In this document: positions 25,363-32,368 of the stretch, one piece after another
Numbering within the stretch: the stretch's first letter is position 1
How the letters are laid out: the number at the start of each line of letters is the position of its first letter
Assembly (NCBI RefSeq): GCF_001612945.1
Contig: NZ_BDBK01000016.1
Coordinates: forward strand, 186,001 to 250,000
From: Nocardia inohanensis NBRC 100128
Lineage (GTDB): Bacteria; Actinomycetota; Actinomycetes; Mycobacteriales; Mycobacteriaceae
DNA: 64,000 nucleotides
Direction: 5' to 3'
Made by a program: the position numbers and the translations under genes
The notes under the pieces: model-generated
Told to the model about the DNA's origin: nothing
Seen by the model: only the letters and a program-made list of their open reading frames with translations
The model's database searches: none

Positions 25363-27393
25363 ATGTTGCGTCGCGGGGAGCTGTTCGCCGGATACCGGAT
25401 CGAACGCGAAGTGGGCCGCGGCGGTATGGGATCGGTGTACGCGGCCAGGCATCCGCGCCTGCCCCGGATGACAGCGCTGAAACTGCTGCATCCGGAGATG
25501 TTCGGGGACAACGAGACCCGGATCCGGTTCGAGCGTGAAGCCGATGTGGTCGCGCGCCTGGACCATCCGAACATCATCACCGTGTACGACCGCGGAGCCG
25601 AAGGCGACCAGTTGTGGATCGCCATGCAGTACGTGGACGGTGAGGACGGGGCGACCGTGGATTGGCGCGCGCTCAGCCCGGAACGCGCCGTGGAGATCAT
25701 CATTCAGACCGCGGCCGCGCTGGACTACGCGCACGGCAAGGGCGTCCTGCACCGCGATGTGAAGCCCGCCAATATTCTGCTGTCGCACTCCGCCGGGACC
25801 GCCACCGGCTTCAGTGAGCGAGTGCTGTTGAGCGACTTCGGGATCGCCCGGGTGCTCGACGATACCGCGCACCTGACCCGCACGGGGACGCTCAACGCCA
25901 CCCTGGCCTACGCCTCACCGGAACAGTTGTCGGCCGAACCGCTGGACGCGCGCTCGGATCAATACTCGCTGGCGTGCACGCTGTTCCGATTGCTGACCGG
26001 ACGCGGGCCCTACGACGCGCCGAGCATCGCGACGGTGCTGCTGGGGCATATTCAGGGCACGCCGCCCTCGGTCGTCTCCTTCCGGCGGGAACTGCCGCCC
26101 GAACTGGATCGGGTGCTGGGGCGGGCGCTGGCCAAGGAACCGCGTGAAAGGTTCCCCAGCTGTACCGAATTCGCGCAGGCGGCCTGGGACGCGGTGAATC
26201 CGCCCGCCGGGCCGACCGTGGTGACCCGGCGCGAACCCCCGCCCGAGACCGGCAATGGCGCGATGCGGTCGCAGCGCGAGATCGTGCACGGGTGCATGCT
26301 CGGCGGGGCCGTCGGTGATGCGCTGGGCGCGCCGGTGGAGATGATGCTGCTGCCGAATATCTTGCAGCGCTACGGCCCTCGCGGCCTGACCGGCAGCGGG
26401 GAGACCTACAAGGGCAAGATCACCGACGAGACCCAGCTGGCGCTGTTCACCATGGAGGCGCTGATTCGCAGCTCGGTGCGGGCGCGGGCGCGCGGCATCG
26501 GCGGGGCCACGGTCGCCATGATCCAGGAGAATCTGCTCGTTTGGTTACAGGGGCAAGGGGTTTCGGTGCCCGAACAGCCGTTCGCGCTGCGGAGCGGGTT
26601 GAGCGTGCATCCGGAGCTGATGAGCTATCGCGGGCCGACGCACGCCACCACCACCGCCATGCAGCGGGCAGCTGAACGCCGGCAGCCCGGATCGCCGCTG
26701 GGGACGCGGGATCGGCCCATCAACGATTCCAAGGGGTGCGCGGCGGTGGTGCGGTCGGCGCCCATCGGGTTCCTGCACTCGCTGCCGTCGGCATTCGAAT
26801 CCGCTTGTGACGCGGCGGCTTTGACACACGGCAATCCGAGCGGGTGGCTACCCGCGGGCACCTTGGCGGCCACCGTGTTCGGGTTGTCGCGCGGGCTGGA
26901 TCTGCGCACTTCCCTGAATCATGCGGCGAGCGAGCTGGCACGGCACCGGGATCATCAGGAGACGTCGGAGGCGCTGGCCACCGCCATCCGGCTGGCCGAT
27001 GCGGCGGCCGGGTCCGGCGGGGTCATGCCCGAACCGGAAATCCTGGATCCGCTGGGGTTCGGGGTGATCGGGCCGGACGCGCTCGCCATCGCGGTGTGTG
27101 CGGCGCTGTGTGCCGAAACCGTCGGCGGCACACCGGAACAGATCTTCCGCAACGGGGTGCTGCTGTCGGTCAACCACTCCGGTGACAGTGATTCGACGGG
27201 GGCCATCTGCGGGAATCTGCTGGGGGCGCGGCTCGGTGTGCAGGCCATCCCGGCCGAATGGCATGCCCGGCTCGATGCCGCCTCGATCATCGAGCGGTTG
27301 TCGTCGGATTTCTGCACCGAGTTCGGGGCGAATCCGCCGAGCAATGCCTACGGGGAGCCTTCCGACGAATGGTATGCCCGCTATCCGGGGTGA
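25363..27393 (+). CDS. Ser/Thr protein kinase fused to an ADP-ribosylglycohydrolase domain
   Basis: 676 residues. Residues 1-285 are a Hanks-type kinase with all key elements: Gly loop GRGGMGSVY, Lys40 in TALKLL, HRDVKPANIL, DFGIAR and the activation-loop segment TLAYASPEQ. After a short Pro-rich linker (~286-305) comes a complete DraG-type ADP-ribosylglycohydrolase: LGGAVGDALGAPVE, TDETQLALFTMEAL (first metal site, usual form SDDT), SKGCAAVVRSAPIGF and NHSGDSDSTGAICGNLLGA (second metal site, usual form GDTDT). There is no transmembrane helix, so the protein should be cytoplasmic. The fusion joins phosphorylation and ADP-ribose removal in one chain. The kinase part is close to that at 32369. 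Its substrates and any partner ADP-ribosyltransferase are not in the window. Confidence 0.92.
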   Translation: MLRRGELFAGYRIEREVGRGGMGSVYAARHPRLPRMTALKLLHPEMFGDNETRIRFEREADVVARLDHPNIITVYDRGAEGDQLWIAMQYVDGEDGATVDWRALSPERAVEIIIQTAAALDYAHGKGVLHRDVKPANILLSHSAGTATGFSERVLLSDFGIARVLDDTAHLTRTGTLNATLAYASPEQLSAEPLDARSDQYSLACTLFRLLTGRGPYDAPSIATVLLGHIQGTPPSVVSFRRELPPELDRVLGRALAKEPRERFPSCTEFAQAAWDAVNPPAGPTVVTRREPPPETGNGAMRSQREIVHGCMLGGAVGDALGAPVEMMLLPNILQRYGPRGLTGSGETYKGKITDETQLALFTMEALIRSSVRARARGIGGATVAMIQENLLVWLQGQGVSVPEQPFALRSGLSVHPELMSYRGPTHATTTAMQRAAERRQPGSPLGTRDRPINDSKGCAAVVRSAPIGFLHSLPSAFESACDAAALTHGNPSGWLPAGTLAATVFGLSRGLDLRTSLNHAASELARHRDHQETSEALATAIRLADAAAGSGGVMPEPEILDPLGFGVIGPDALAIAVCAALCAETVGGTPEQIFRNGVLLSVNHSGDSDSTGAICGNLLGARLGVQAIPAEWHARLDAASIIERLSSDFCTEFGANPPSNAYGEPSDEWYARYPG

Positions 27394-27394
27394 A

Positions 27395-28915
27395 TCAGCA
27401 ATCCGGTAGTGCGGTGCCCTGATCGGTGCCGTAGCGGTGGCCGTGCCCCGCCGGGGCGTCCAGCGCGCCCAGTAGATCGGCCGTGGCCTGGACGAAGCTC
27501 AGGACCGGAAGCCATTGCGGCAGCGGCGCATCCGGCCGGGCGCCGGTGAGATCCGGTGCGTGCCACAGCAGCGATGGCGACCAATGCACGACGGGATCCG
27601 AAGCATTGGCCAAAACCATTGCGCCGGATCGATGCACCGCGTTCGCGGGCGGCCCGGCCCACAACACCGAACACGTCCGCCGATCCTGCTCCGCGTCATC
27701 AGCGAAGATCGAATTCCCGCCCAGCGCGCCCAGGCTCTGCCCGTACACGTACAGCTTCGGCCGCTGCGGCAGCCGCGAAATCCGTTGCTCCACCGCCGCG
27801 AACAACGCCCGCGCCGACTCCTCCGCCGCACTCCGCCCGAACATGAACGTCACCCAGCTGGGCGCCGCCGAATACTGCAACCCCACCAACGCCACATCCC
27901 CGCCGAACCGATCGTTCATGCCCTTCGCGGCATCCGAATCGATCCACCCCGACCCGGTAGGCACCGTCAGCACGATATTCCCCCGCTCGAACCCGCCGGC
28001 CCGCTCCAACTCCCGCACCGCCAACTCCACCCGGGCCGCCAATCCGGCAGCCGAATTCAACCCCACGTAAACCCGCACCCCCTGCCCGCCGTCCCCCGCC
28101 ACGAACCGCCGCCCCTGCGCCCCCAAATTCGCCCAGCTCGCCGCCGACACCGGACTCCCCGACCGCGTCGGCGAAACCGGCTGCACCACACTCGGATCCA
28201 CGAACGAATCCGCCGCCACATACGCCTCCTTCCGCCACTCCACCACCATCGGCGCCCCCGCGAACTGCACTCCGAGCACCGCCACCAACCCCAGCAGCGC
28301 GCTGCGCGCACGCCCCAAACCCCTTACCGCCCAGCGCAATCCGAACCACACCGCGAGCACCACCGCCACAATCGCGGCAGCCACCAGCATCCAGCGCACC
28401 CAATACCCGGGCCCGATGCTCGCCACCCCCATCGCCTCCCGCAACCGGTTCTGCCAATCCTGCGCCCGCACCATCGCCACCCCGGCCGCCCCGACACCGA
28501 ACGCCATCGCAATGCCGCGCATCCCCACCGACTTCTCCCGCGCAGTCCTGAAGCGCCGCACCACAACCCGAACCACACCCGCGACGGTCAAAGCCAGTAC
28601 CACCAGCAGCGCGGTCAATATCCCCTGCGCCGCCGGCGTCCTGGGCAGCAACCCGGGCGCGAGCGACCCCAATGTCCCGATCGTGACCGCCGCCGTGGTG
28701 CCCACCCGGGGAATCCGCGGCGCGATCGATGTCCCCACTCGTGCCATCCACCCGAGCGCCTCGGATCGCTGTGCGTCGCTAGTGTGCCCGGATGCGCGCA
28801 GCGCTCTGCCGGCCTGCGGCAGCTCGAAATCGGCGATGGCCGCGTCGACCGGTGGCACGTGGGACTCCTCTGTCGTGAGAACGCCGTTCCCGGCGGATTT
28901 CAGCTGGATGGTCAT
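27395..28915 (-). CDS. membrane-anchored alpha/beta-hydrolase (Abhydrolase_9-like)
   Basis: 506 residues. After ~60 soluble residues come four or five transmembrane helices (LTALLVVLALTVAGVVRVV, IAMAFGVGAAGVAMV, MLVAAAIVAVVLAVWFGL, LLGLVAVLGVQFAGA). From about residue 270 there is an alpha/beta-hydrolase domain with the nucleophile elbow LYVYGQSLGALGG, and VLWAGPPANAVH and SDPVVHWSPSL strands later. This is the architecture of a conserved actinobacterial family of unknown lipid or ester substrate. The ATG at 28915 overlaps the stop of the phospholipase-like gene upstream, so the two are co-translated. The two ends at 27393/27395 leave 1 bp between convergent genes. Confidence 0.82.
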   Translation of the reverse strand: MTIQLKSAGNGVLTTEESHVPPVDAAIADFELPQAGRALRASGHTSDAQRSEALGWMARVGTSIAPRIPRVGTTAAVTIGTLGSLAPGLLPRTPAAQGILTALLVVLALTVAGVVRVVVRRFRTAREKSVGMRGIAMAFGVGAAGVAMVRAQDWQNRLREAMGVASIGPGYWVRWMLVAAAIVAVVLAVWFGLRWAVRGLGRARSALLGLVAVLGVQFAGAPMVVEWRKEAYVAADSFVDPSVVQPVSPTRSGSPVSAASWANLGAQGRRFVAGDGGQGVRVYVGLNSAAGLAARVELAVRELERAGGFERGNIVLTVPTGSGWIDSDAAKGMNDRFGGDVALVGLQYSAAPSWVTFMFGRSAAEESARALFAAVEQRISRLPQRPKLYVYGQSLGALGGNSIFADDAEQDRRTCSVLWAGPPANAVHRSGAMVLANASDPVVHWSPSLLWHAPDLTGARPDAPLPQWLPVLSFVQATADLLGALDAPAGHGHRYGTDQGTALPDC

Positions 28916-30117
28916 CGCGTCGCCGCCGGCGTGCGGTGCTGCGCGCGGCGGGCGCGTCGACGGCGGGTGACGACCGTGACGGCCGAGGTGATGCCGGCGA
29001 GCAGGAAGCCGATGCCGGTGATCTGGAGAATGCGGATGAGCGGAGACGACGCGCCGGGGGCCGCCGCGAACAGGGTCTCGTGAACCGGGACGCCGTAGTC
29101 CTGGCGGATGGAATTGAGATCCACGGCGGCGGTGGCGATGCTCGCCATCACCTGGCACCGAGTGCGGGCCAAGCTGTCGGTGCGGGCTTCGCAGGCGGCG
29201 TGCATGCGCTGTTCCAGTGCGGCATCGAGGCTTTGGCGCGCCCAGGGACCGAGCGGCTCACCGTGCTCGCCCGCATAGCGGAGCAGGTCGTAGCCGAGGT
29301 CGTGGGCCTTGCAGGCCAGATCGAATTCGGCGGGGAGCGGGACAGGGGAGGAGCAGTCACCGGCCGGATTGACCAGCAGCCCATTGCTCACCACGGGTCG
29401 GTATCCGGCATCGGTGGCGAAGTCGGCCGGAATGAGAGCCGGATCCTGCTGTCCCACCGTCGATTCCAGCACCGCCAGTCGAGCGCCGGCACTCTCCGGA
29501 AGCACGGGTGCGGCCGTCGCGGCGGTCGCGCTCGGTGCGAAGACCACCGCGACCGACGCGACCAACAGTGCTACTCCGGCCAGCAACCCCGCGCGGCGGC
29601 CCGAAAATGCGCGCGACTCTGTGGTTTCCACCTCAGCGCAGGTGTGCGCCGCCGCTGCGGAGCCAGCTTCCCCCACGCTGTCGGCATACGTTGCTGCGGA
29701 GCTTGCTTCGCAGGCGGTGCCGGCATACCGCGCTGCGGTGCCTGTTTCCCCCACGGTGTCGGCATACCGTGCTGCGGTGCCTGTTTCCCCCACGGTGTCG
29801 GCATACCGTGCTGCGGTGCCTGTTTCCCCCACGGTGTCGGCATACCGTGCTGCGGTGCCTGCTTCGCCCACGGTGTCGGCATACGTTGCTGCGGAGCTTG
29901 CTTCGCAGGCGGTGCCGGGTAACGCTGCTGCGGTGCGCGGTGCGCCGGTGGCAGCATCGGTGCGTTGGGCCGTGGGCGCGGCAGCGTCGGCAGTGCGCGG
30001 GCCGGTCGCATCGCGCGGCTGCGTGTGCTGCGGGCAGGGCGGGTGGACTTCGGGCGAAACGGTGGCAGCGGCGGAATCACGGGGCGTGCGAGCCGGGTTG
30101 GACGGGGACGCTCTCAT
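28912..30117 (-). CDS. prokaryotic phospholipase A2-like membrane protein with repetitive N-terminus
   Basis: 401 codons as one open frame. The C-terminal ~235 residues are clear: a transmembrane helix (LLAGVALLVASVAVVFAPSA), a PLA2-type catalytic segment DLACKAHDLGYDLLRY with the Cys-x2-His-Asp motif, paired cysteines, and a second helix (ILQITGIGFLLAGITSAVTVV) followed by a basic tail. It would cleave phospholipid acyl chains at or outside the membrane. The N-terminus is doubtful. It covers a 39-bp tandem repeat whose variants are mostly non-synonymous in this frame and more often synonymous in the overlapping minus-strand frame 29571-30080. A GTG at 29631 would give a 239-residue protein without the repeat. 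Coupled to the alpha/beta-hydrolase by ATGA. Confidence 0.65.
   Translation of the reverse strand: MRASPSNPARTPRDSAAATVSPEVHPPCPQHTQPRDATGPRTADAAAPTAQRTDAATGAPRTAAALPGTACEASSAATYADTVGEAGTAARYADTVGETGTAARYADTVGETGTAARYADTVGETGTAARYAGTACEASSAATYADSVGEAGSAAAAHTCAEVETTESRAFSGRRAGLLAGVALLVASVAVVFAPSATAATAAPVLPESAGARLAVLESTVGQQDPALIPADFATDAGYRPVVSNGLLVNPAGDCSSPVPLPAEFDLACKAHDLGYDLLRYAGEHGEPLGPWARQSLDAALEQRMHAACEARTDSLARTRCQVMASIATAAVDLNSIRQDYGVPVHETLFAAAPGASSPLIRILQITGIGFLLAGITSAVTVVTRRRRARRAQHRTPAATR
29685..29918 (-). repeat. 39-bp tandem repeat, six units
   Basis: Six head-to-tail 39-bp units start at 29685, 29724, 29763, 29802, 29841 and 29880. Units 3 and 4 are identical. Units 1 and 6 share a variant form, so the array looks like a block expanded from the inside. 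Degenerate half-units flank it on both sides. As 39 is a multiple of 3, each unit adds 13 residues: YADTVGETGTAAR in the long frame or QHGMPTPWGKQAP in the neighbouring minus-strand frame. There are no unique spacers, so it is not a CRISPR array. Such arrays change length easily. Confidence 0.93.
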
Positions 30118-30210
30118 GGGATTAGACGCTAGGAATCTGCGGCCGACCTGGGCCTCACGCCGGCGGACCGTTCCCGGGTGCGCGGGCAGGGGGAGGGTGG
30201 GAACGGGCTA

Positions 30211-30222
30211 GTACCGGGGTAC
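30211..30222. promoter_or_regulatory. palindrome upstream of the first NarL-type two-component pair
   Basis: GTACC-GG-GGTAC, a perfect inverted repeat 63 bp before the sensor kinase ATG, in the divergent region with the phospholipase gene. Its 10-bp core TACCGGGGTA recurs at 46455-46464 before the ABC exporter operon. Confidence 0.5.
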
Positions 30223-30284
30223 GGGGTGACAGATCATTCGGGGGTATGACGTGACATGGGGGTCGGTTCTCTACCGTCGAAGGC

Positions 30285-31478
30285 ATGGTCGTTGAGGCGG
30301 TCGGGCGAGTGCGTCCGAAAAAAGGTCGGATGTGGTTCGACGCGGTCACGGTATTCGTGGCATTGGTGTTCATGGCGGTGGCCTGGCCGACCTTGCAGGT
30401 GACGCACAAGGTGCCGCCCGCGGCGATGCCGTTCATCGCCGGATTCGCGGCCTTCCCGGTGCTGATGGTGCGCGTCAATCCGGCGCTCGGCTGGGCGGTA
30501 TCGGCGGGGTCGGCGCTGCTCATCTCGCTGGCGGTGCCGCACCAGTCCGGGAACACCATCCCCTTCCAAGTGGTGCACATCCTGTCGCTGTTCGTACTGG
30601 TGCTGGCGGTCGCGGTGCGCTCACCCATCCGCATCGTGGGCGTGGTCTGGGTCGCGACGTCACTGCTGTTCGCCACCACCATGGCCGCGACCGGCGACAG
30701 TTTCGCCGACGCCGGCTTCGGCTGGCCGATCGCCATCACCGGCCTGGTGGTCTTCGGCCTGCTCATCCGCTGGGTGGCGGTGCAGCGGCAAGCCCTGCTG
30801 AAGTCCGAGGAAGAGACCGAACTGGAGCGCGCCCGCCGCGCGATCCTCGAGGAGAAGGCCCGTATCGCCCGCGACCTGCACGACGTCGTCGCCCACCACA
30901 TGTCCATGGTGGTGGTGCAGGCGCAGACCGCCCCGTACCGGATCACCGGATTGTCGGTGGAGGCGCAGGCGGAATTCGAGTCGATCGGCACCGGAGCCAG
31001 GGCCGCGCTGAACGAGATCCGCGGATTGCTGGGCGTCCTGCGCAGCGACGGCCAACTCCCGGAGCACGCCCCGCAACCGACAGCCGCCGACATCAAAGGC
31101 TTGCTCGAAGGCGCGTTGCGCGCGGGCGTGCCGATCACCTGGAAGACCGACGGCGAACTGGCGGACGTCCCGGACACCACCGGGCTGGCGGCGTATCGCA
31201 TCGTCCAGGAATCGCTGGCGAACGCGTCTCGCCATGCGGCAGGCGCACCGGTGAAAGTGCACATCACCAAAGGCGCCGGGTTGGTGCTGACCGTTGTCAA
31301 CGACCGCCCGATCTCGGCAGCGGAACCGTCCGCCACCCCCGGCAGCGGTATCGCCGGCATGCGTTCCCGAGCGGAGGCGGTAGGCGGCACGCTGCACGCC
31401 GCCCCGCGCCCGGATGGCGGCTTCGAGGTGCGCGCGGAGTTGCCGCTCGTGGTGCCGGTGGGCGTCCCCGCGCTCTGA
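30285..31478 (+). CDS. NarL/DesK-type sensor histidine kinase
   Basis: 397 residues. Four or five transmembrane helices in residues ~18-165 (FDAVTVFVALVFMAVAW, FIAGFAAFPVLMV, SAGSALLISLAVP, LFVLVLAVAV) are joined to a HisKA_3 dimerisation helix with the phosphoacceptor His in IARDLHDVVAHHMSMV. A HATPase domain with the N-box AYRIVQESLANASRHA and G-box GSGIAGMRSRAEAVGG follows. It autophosphorylates in response to an unknown membrane or envelope cue and passes the phosphate to the LuxR-type regulator encoded 163 bp downstream. The gap between them carries a long inverted repeat. Confidence 0.92.
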   Translation: MVVEAVGRVRPKKGRMWFDAVTVFVALVFMAVAWPTLQVTHKVPPAAMPFIAGFAAFPVLMVRVNPALGWAVSAGSALLISLAVPHQSGNTIPFQVVHILSLFVLVLAVAVRSPIRIVGVVWVATSLLFATTMAATGDSFADAGFGWPIAITGLVVFGLLIRWVAVQRQALLKSEEETELERARRAILEEKARIARDLHDVVAHHMSMVVVQAQTAPYRITGLSVEAQAEFESIGTGARAALNEIRGLLGVLRSDGQLPEHAPQPTAADIKGLLEGALRAGVPITWKTDGELADVPDTTGLAAYRIVQESLANASRHAAGAPVKVHITKGAGLVLTVVNDRPISAAEPSATPGSGIAGMRSRAEAVGGTLHAAPRPDGGFEVRAELPLVVPVGVPAL

Positions 31479-31482
31479 TCCT

Positions 31483-31557
31483 CGGAGTTTTGCTCCACTT
31501 TCAGCCCGTTCAGTCACTTTTCCGACCGGAACACCCCGAAAGTGGAGCAAAACTCCG
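31483..31557. repeat. 19-bp perfect inverted repeat between sensor kinase and regulator genes
   Basis: Arms 31483-31501 and 31539-31557 are exact reverse complements, separated by 37 bp. The arms contain TTTTGCTCC and GGAGCAAAA. In RNA this would be a stable stem within the two-component message, able to reduce expression of the regulator relative to the kinase or to terminate. No T-run follows the right arm. No transposase or target-site duplication was seen. Confidence 0.85.
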
Positions 31558-31641
31558 GCTGCCGGTGTGCGCGAAGTTGCTCCGCCCACTCGTATCAGCG
31601 CTCCGGCGTGGCAAACTCGGTGGCGTGCGTGAGGTGGGACT

Positions 31642-32301
31642 GTGGCGATAACGGTGTTGATCGCCGACGACCAGGCGATGGTGCGAGCGGGTTTCGGGGC
31701 GCTGCTGGGCGCGCAACCCGACATCAGCGTCGTCGGTGACGCTTCGGACGGCAAAATCGCTGTGGCGGAAGCTAAGCGGCTGCGGCCCGATGTGGTGCTG
31801 ATGGATGTGCGCATGCCGGAGATGAACGGATTGGATGCGGCGCGCGCCATTCTCGGCGCGGCCATGGATCCGCCGGTGCGAGTGCTCATGCTGACCACCT
31901 TCGACATCGACGATTACGTCTACGAGGCGTTGACGATCGGTGCGAGCGGGTTCCTGCTGAAAGACGCGCCGGCCGAAGAGTTGGTGCGCGCCGTGCGGGT
32001 CGTCGCCGCCGGTGACGCCTTGCTCGCGCCCACCGTGACGCGCCGGTTGATCGAAGACGTCACTCGCCGCCGCACCCGCCGCAATCCCGCGCCCGCGCTG
32101 TCGGTGCTCACGCCACGCGAGCGGGAAGTGCTGGAATTGGTGGCGCGCGGCATGTCGAACGCGGAAATCGCCGAGAGTTTGTTCGTGGCGGAACAGACCG
32201 TGAAAACGCATGTCTCCAAAGTGTTCGCGAAGCTGAATCTGCGGGACCGGGCGCAAGCCGTGGTGCTGGCCTACGAATCGGGTTTGGTGACGCCGGGCTG
32301 A
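31642..32301 (+). CDS. NarL/LuxR-family response regulator
   Basis: 219 residues. The receiver domain has the acidic pair in LIADDQAMVR, phospho-Asp in DVVLMDVRMPEMNG, Thr in MLTTFD and Lys in LLKDAPAEEL. The C-terminal LuxR helix-turn-helix is LTPREREVLELVARGMSNAEIAESLF with recognition helix VAEQTVKTHVSKVFAKL. GTG start with GAGGTGGGA upstream. It is the partner of the kinase just before it. The palindrome at 30211 is a candidate binding site. Confidence 0.93.
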   Translation: MAITVLIADDQAMVRAGFGALLGAQPDISVVGDASDGKIAVAEAKRLRPDVVLMDVRMPEMNGLDAARAILGAAMDPPVRVLMLTTFDIDDYVYEALTIGASGFLLKDAPAEELVRAVRVVAAGDALLAPTVTRRLIEDVTRRRTRRNPAPALSVLTPREREVLELVARGMSNAEIAESLFVAEQTVKTHVSKVFAKLNLRDRAQAVVLAYESGLVTPG

Positions 32302-32326
32302 CCCGGCTGACCAGTGTGAAAACGAG

Positions 32327-32332
32327 TAGGCT
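32327..32332 (+). promoter_or_regulatory. candidate -10 box of the long-tailed kinase gene
   Basis: TAGGCT 36 bp before the GTG start, the same hexamer and nearly the same distance as before the paralogous kinase gene at 25363. Confidence 0.4.
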
Positions 32333-32368
32333 CACGGACTTGTACGTCACCGGAAGGGGGTCGTCGAA

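Noticed and set aside
27515-29083. Plus-strand 522-codon His/Arg/Pro-rich frame
   Set aside because: Antisense to the membrane hydrolase gene; composition is typical of shadow frames in GC-rich DNA.
29685-29918. Possible CRISPR array
   Set aside because: The units are adjacent without unique spacers, have no dyad typical of CRISPR repeats, and no cas gene is present.
28936-29922. Plus-strand 328-codon frame with Cys-rich CGACFPHGVGIPC repeats
   Set aside because: It is antisense to the PLA2-like gene. Its regular Cys pattern comes from the 39-bp repeat; the non-repeat part is Gly/Arg-rich shadow sequence with no domain.
31483-31557. Miniature transposable element
   Set aside because: A perfect inverted repeat is present but no target-site duplication or recognisable terminal sequence was seen. 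It is kept as a repeat/RNA stem instead.
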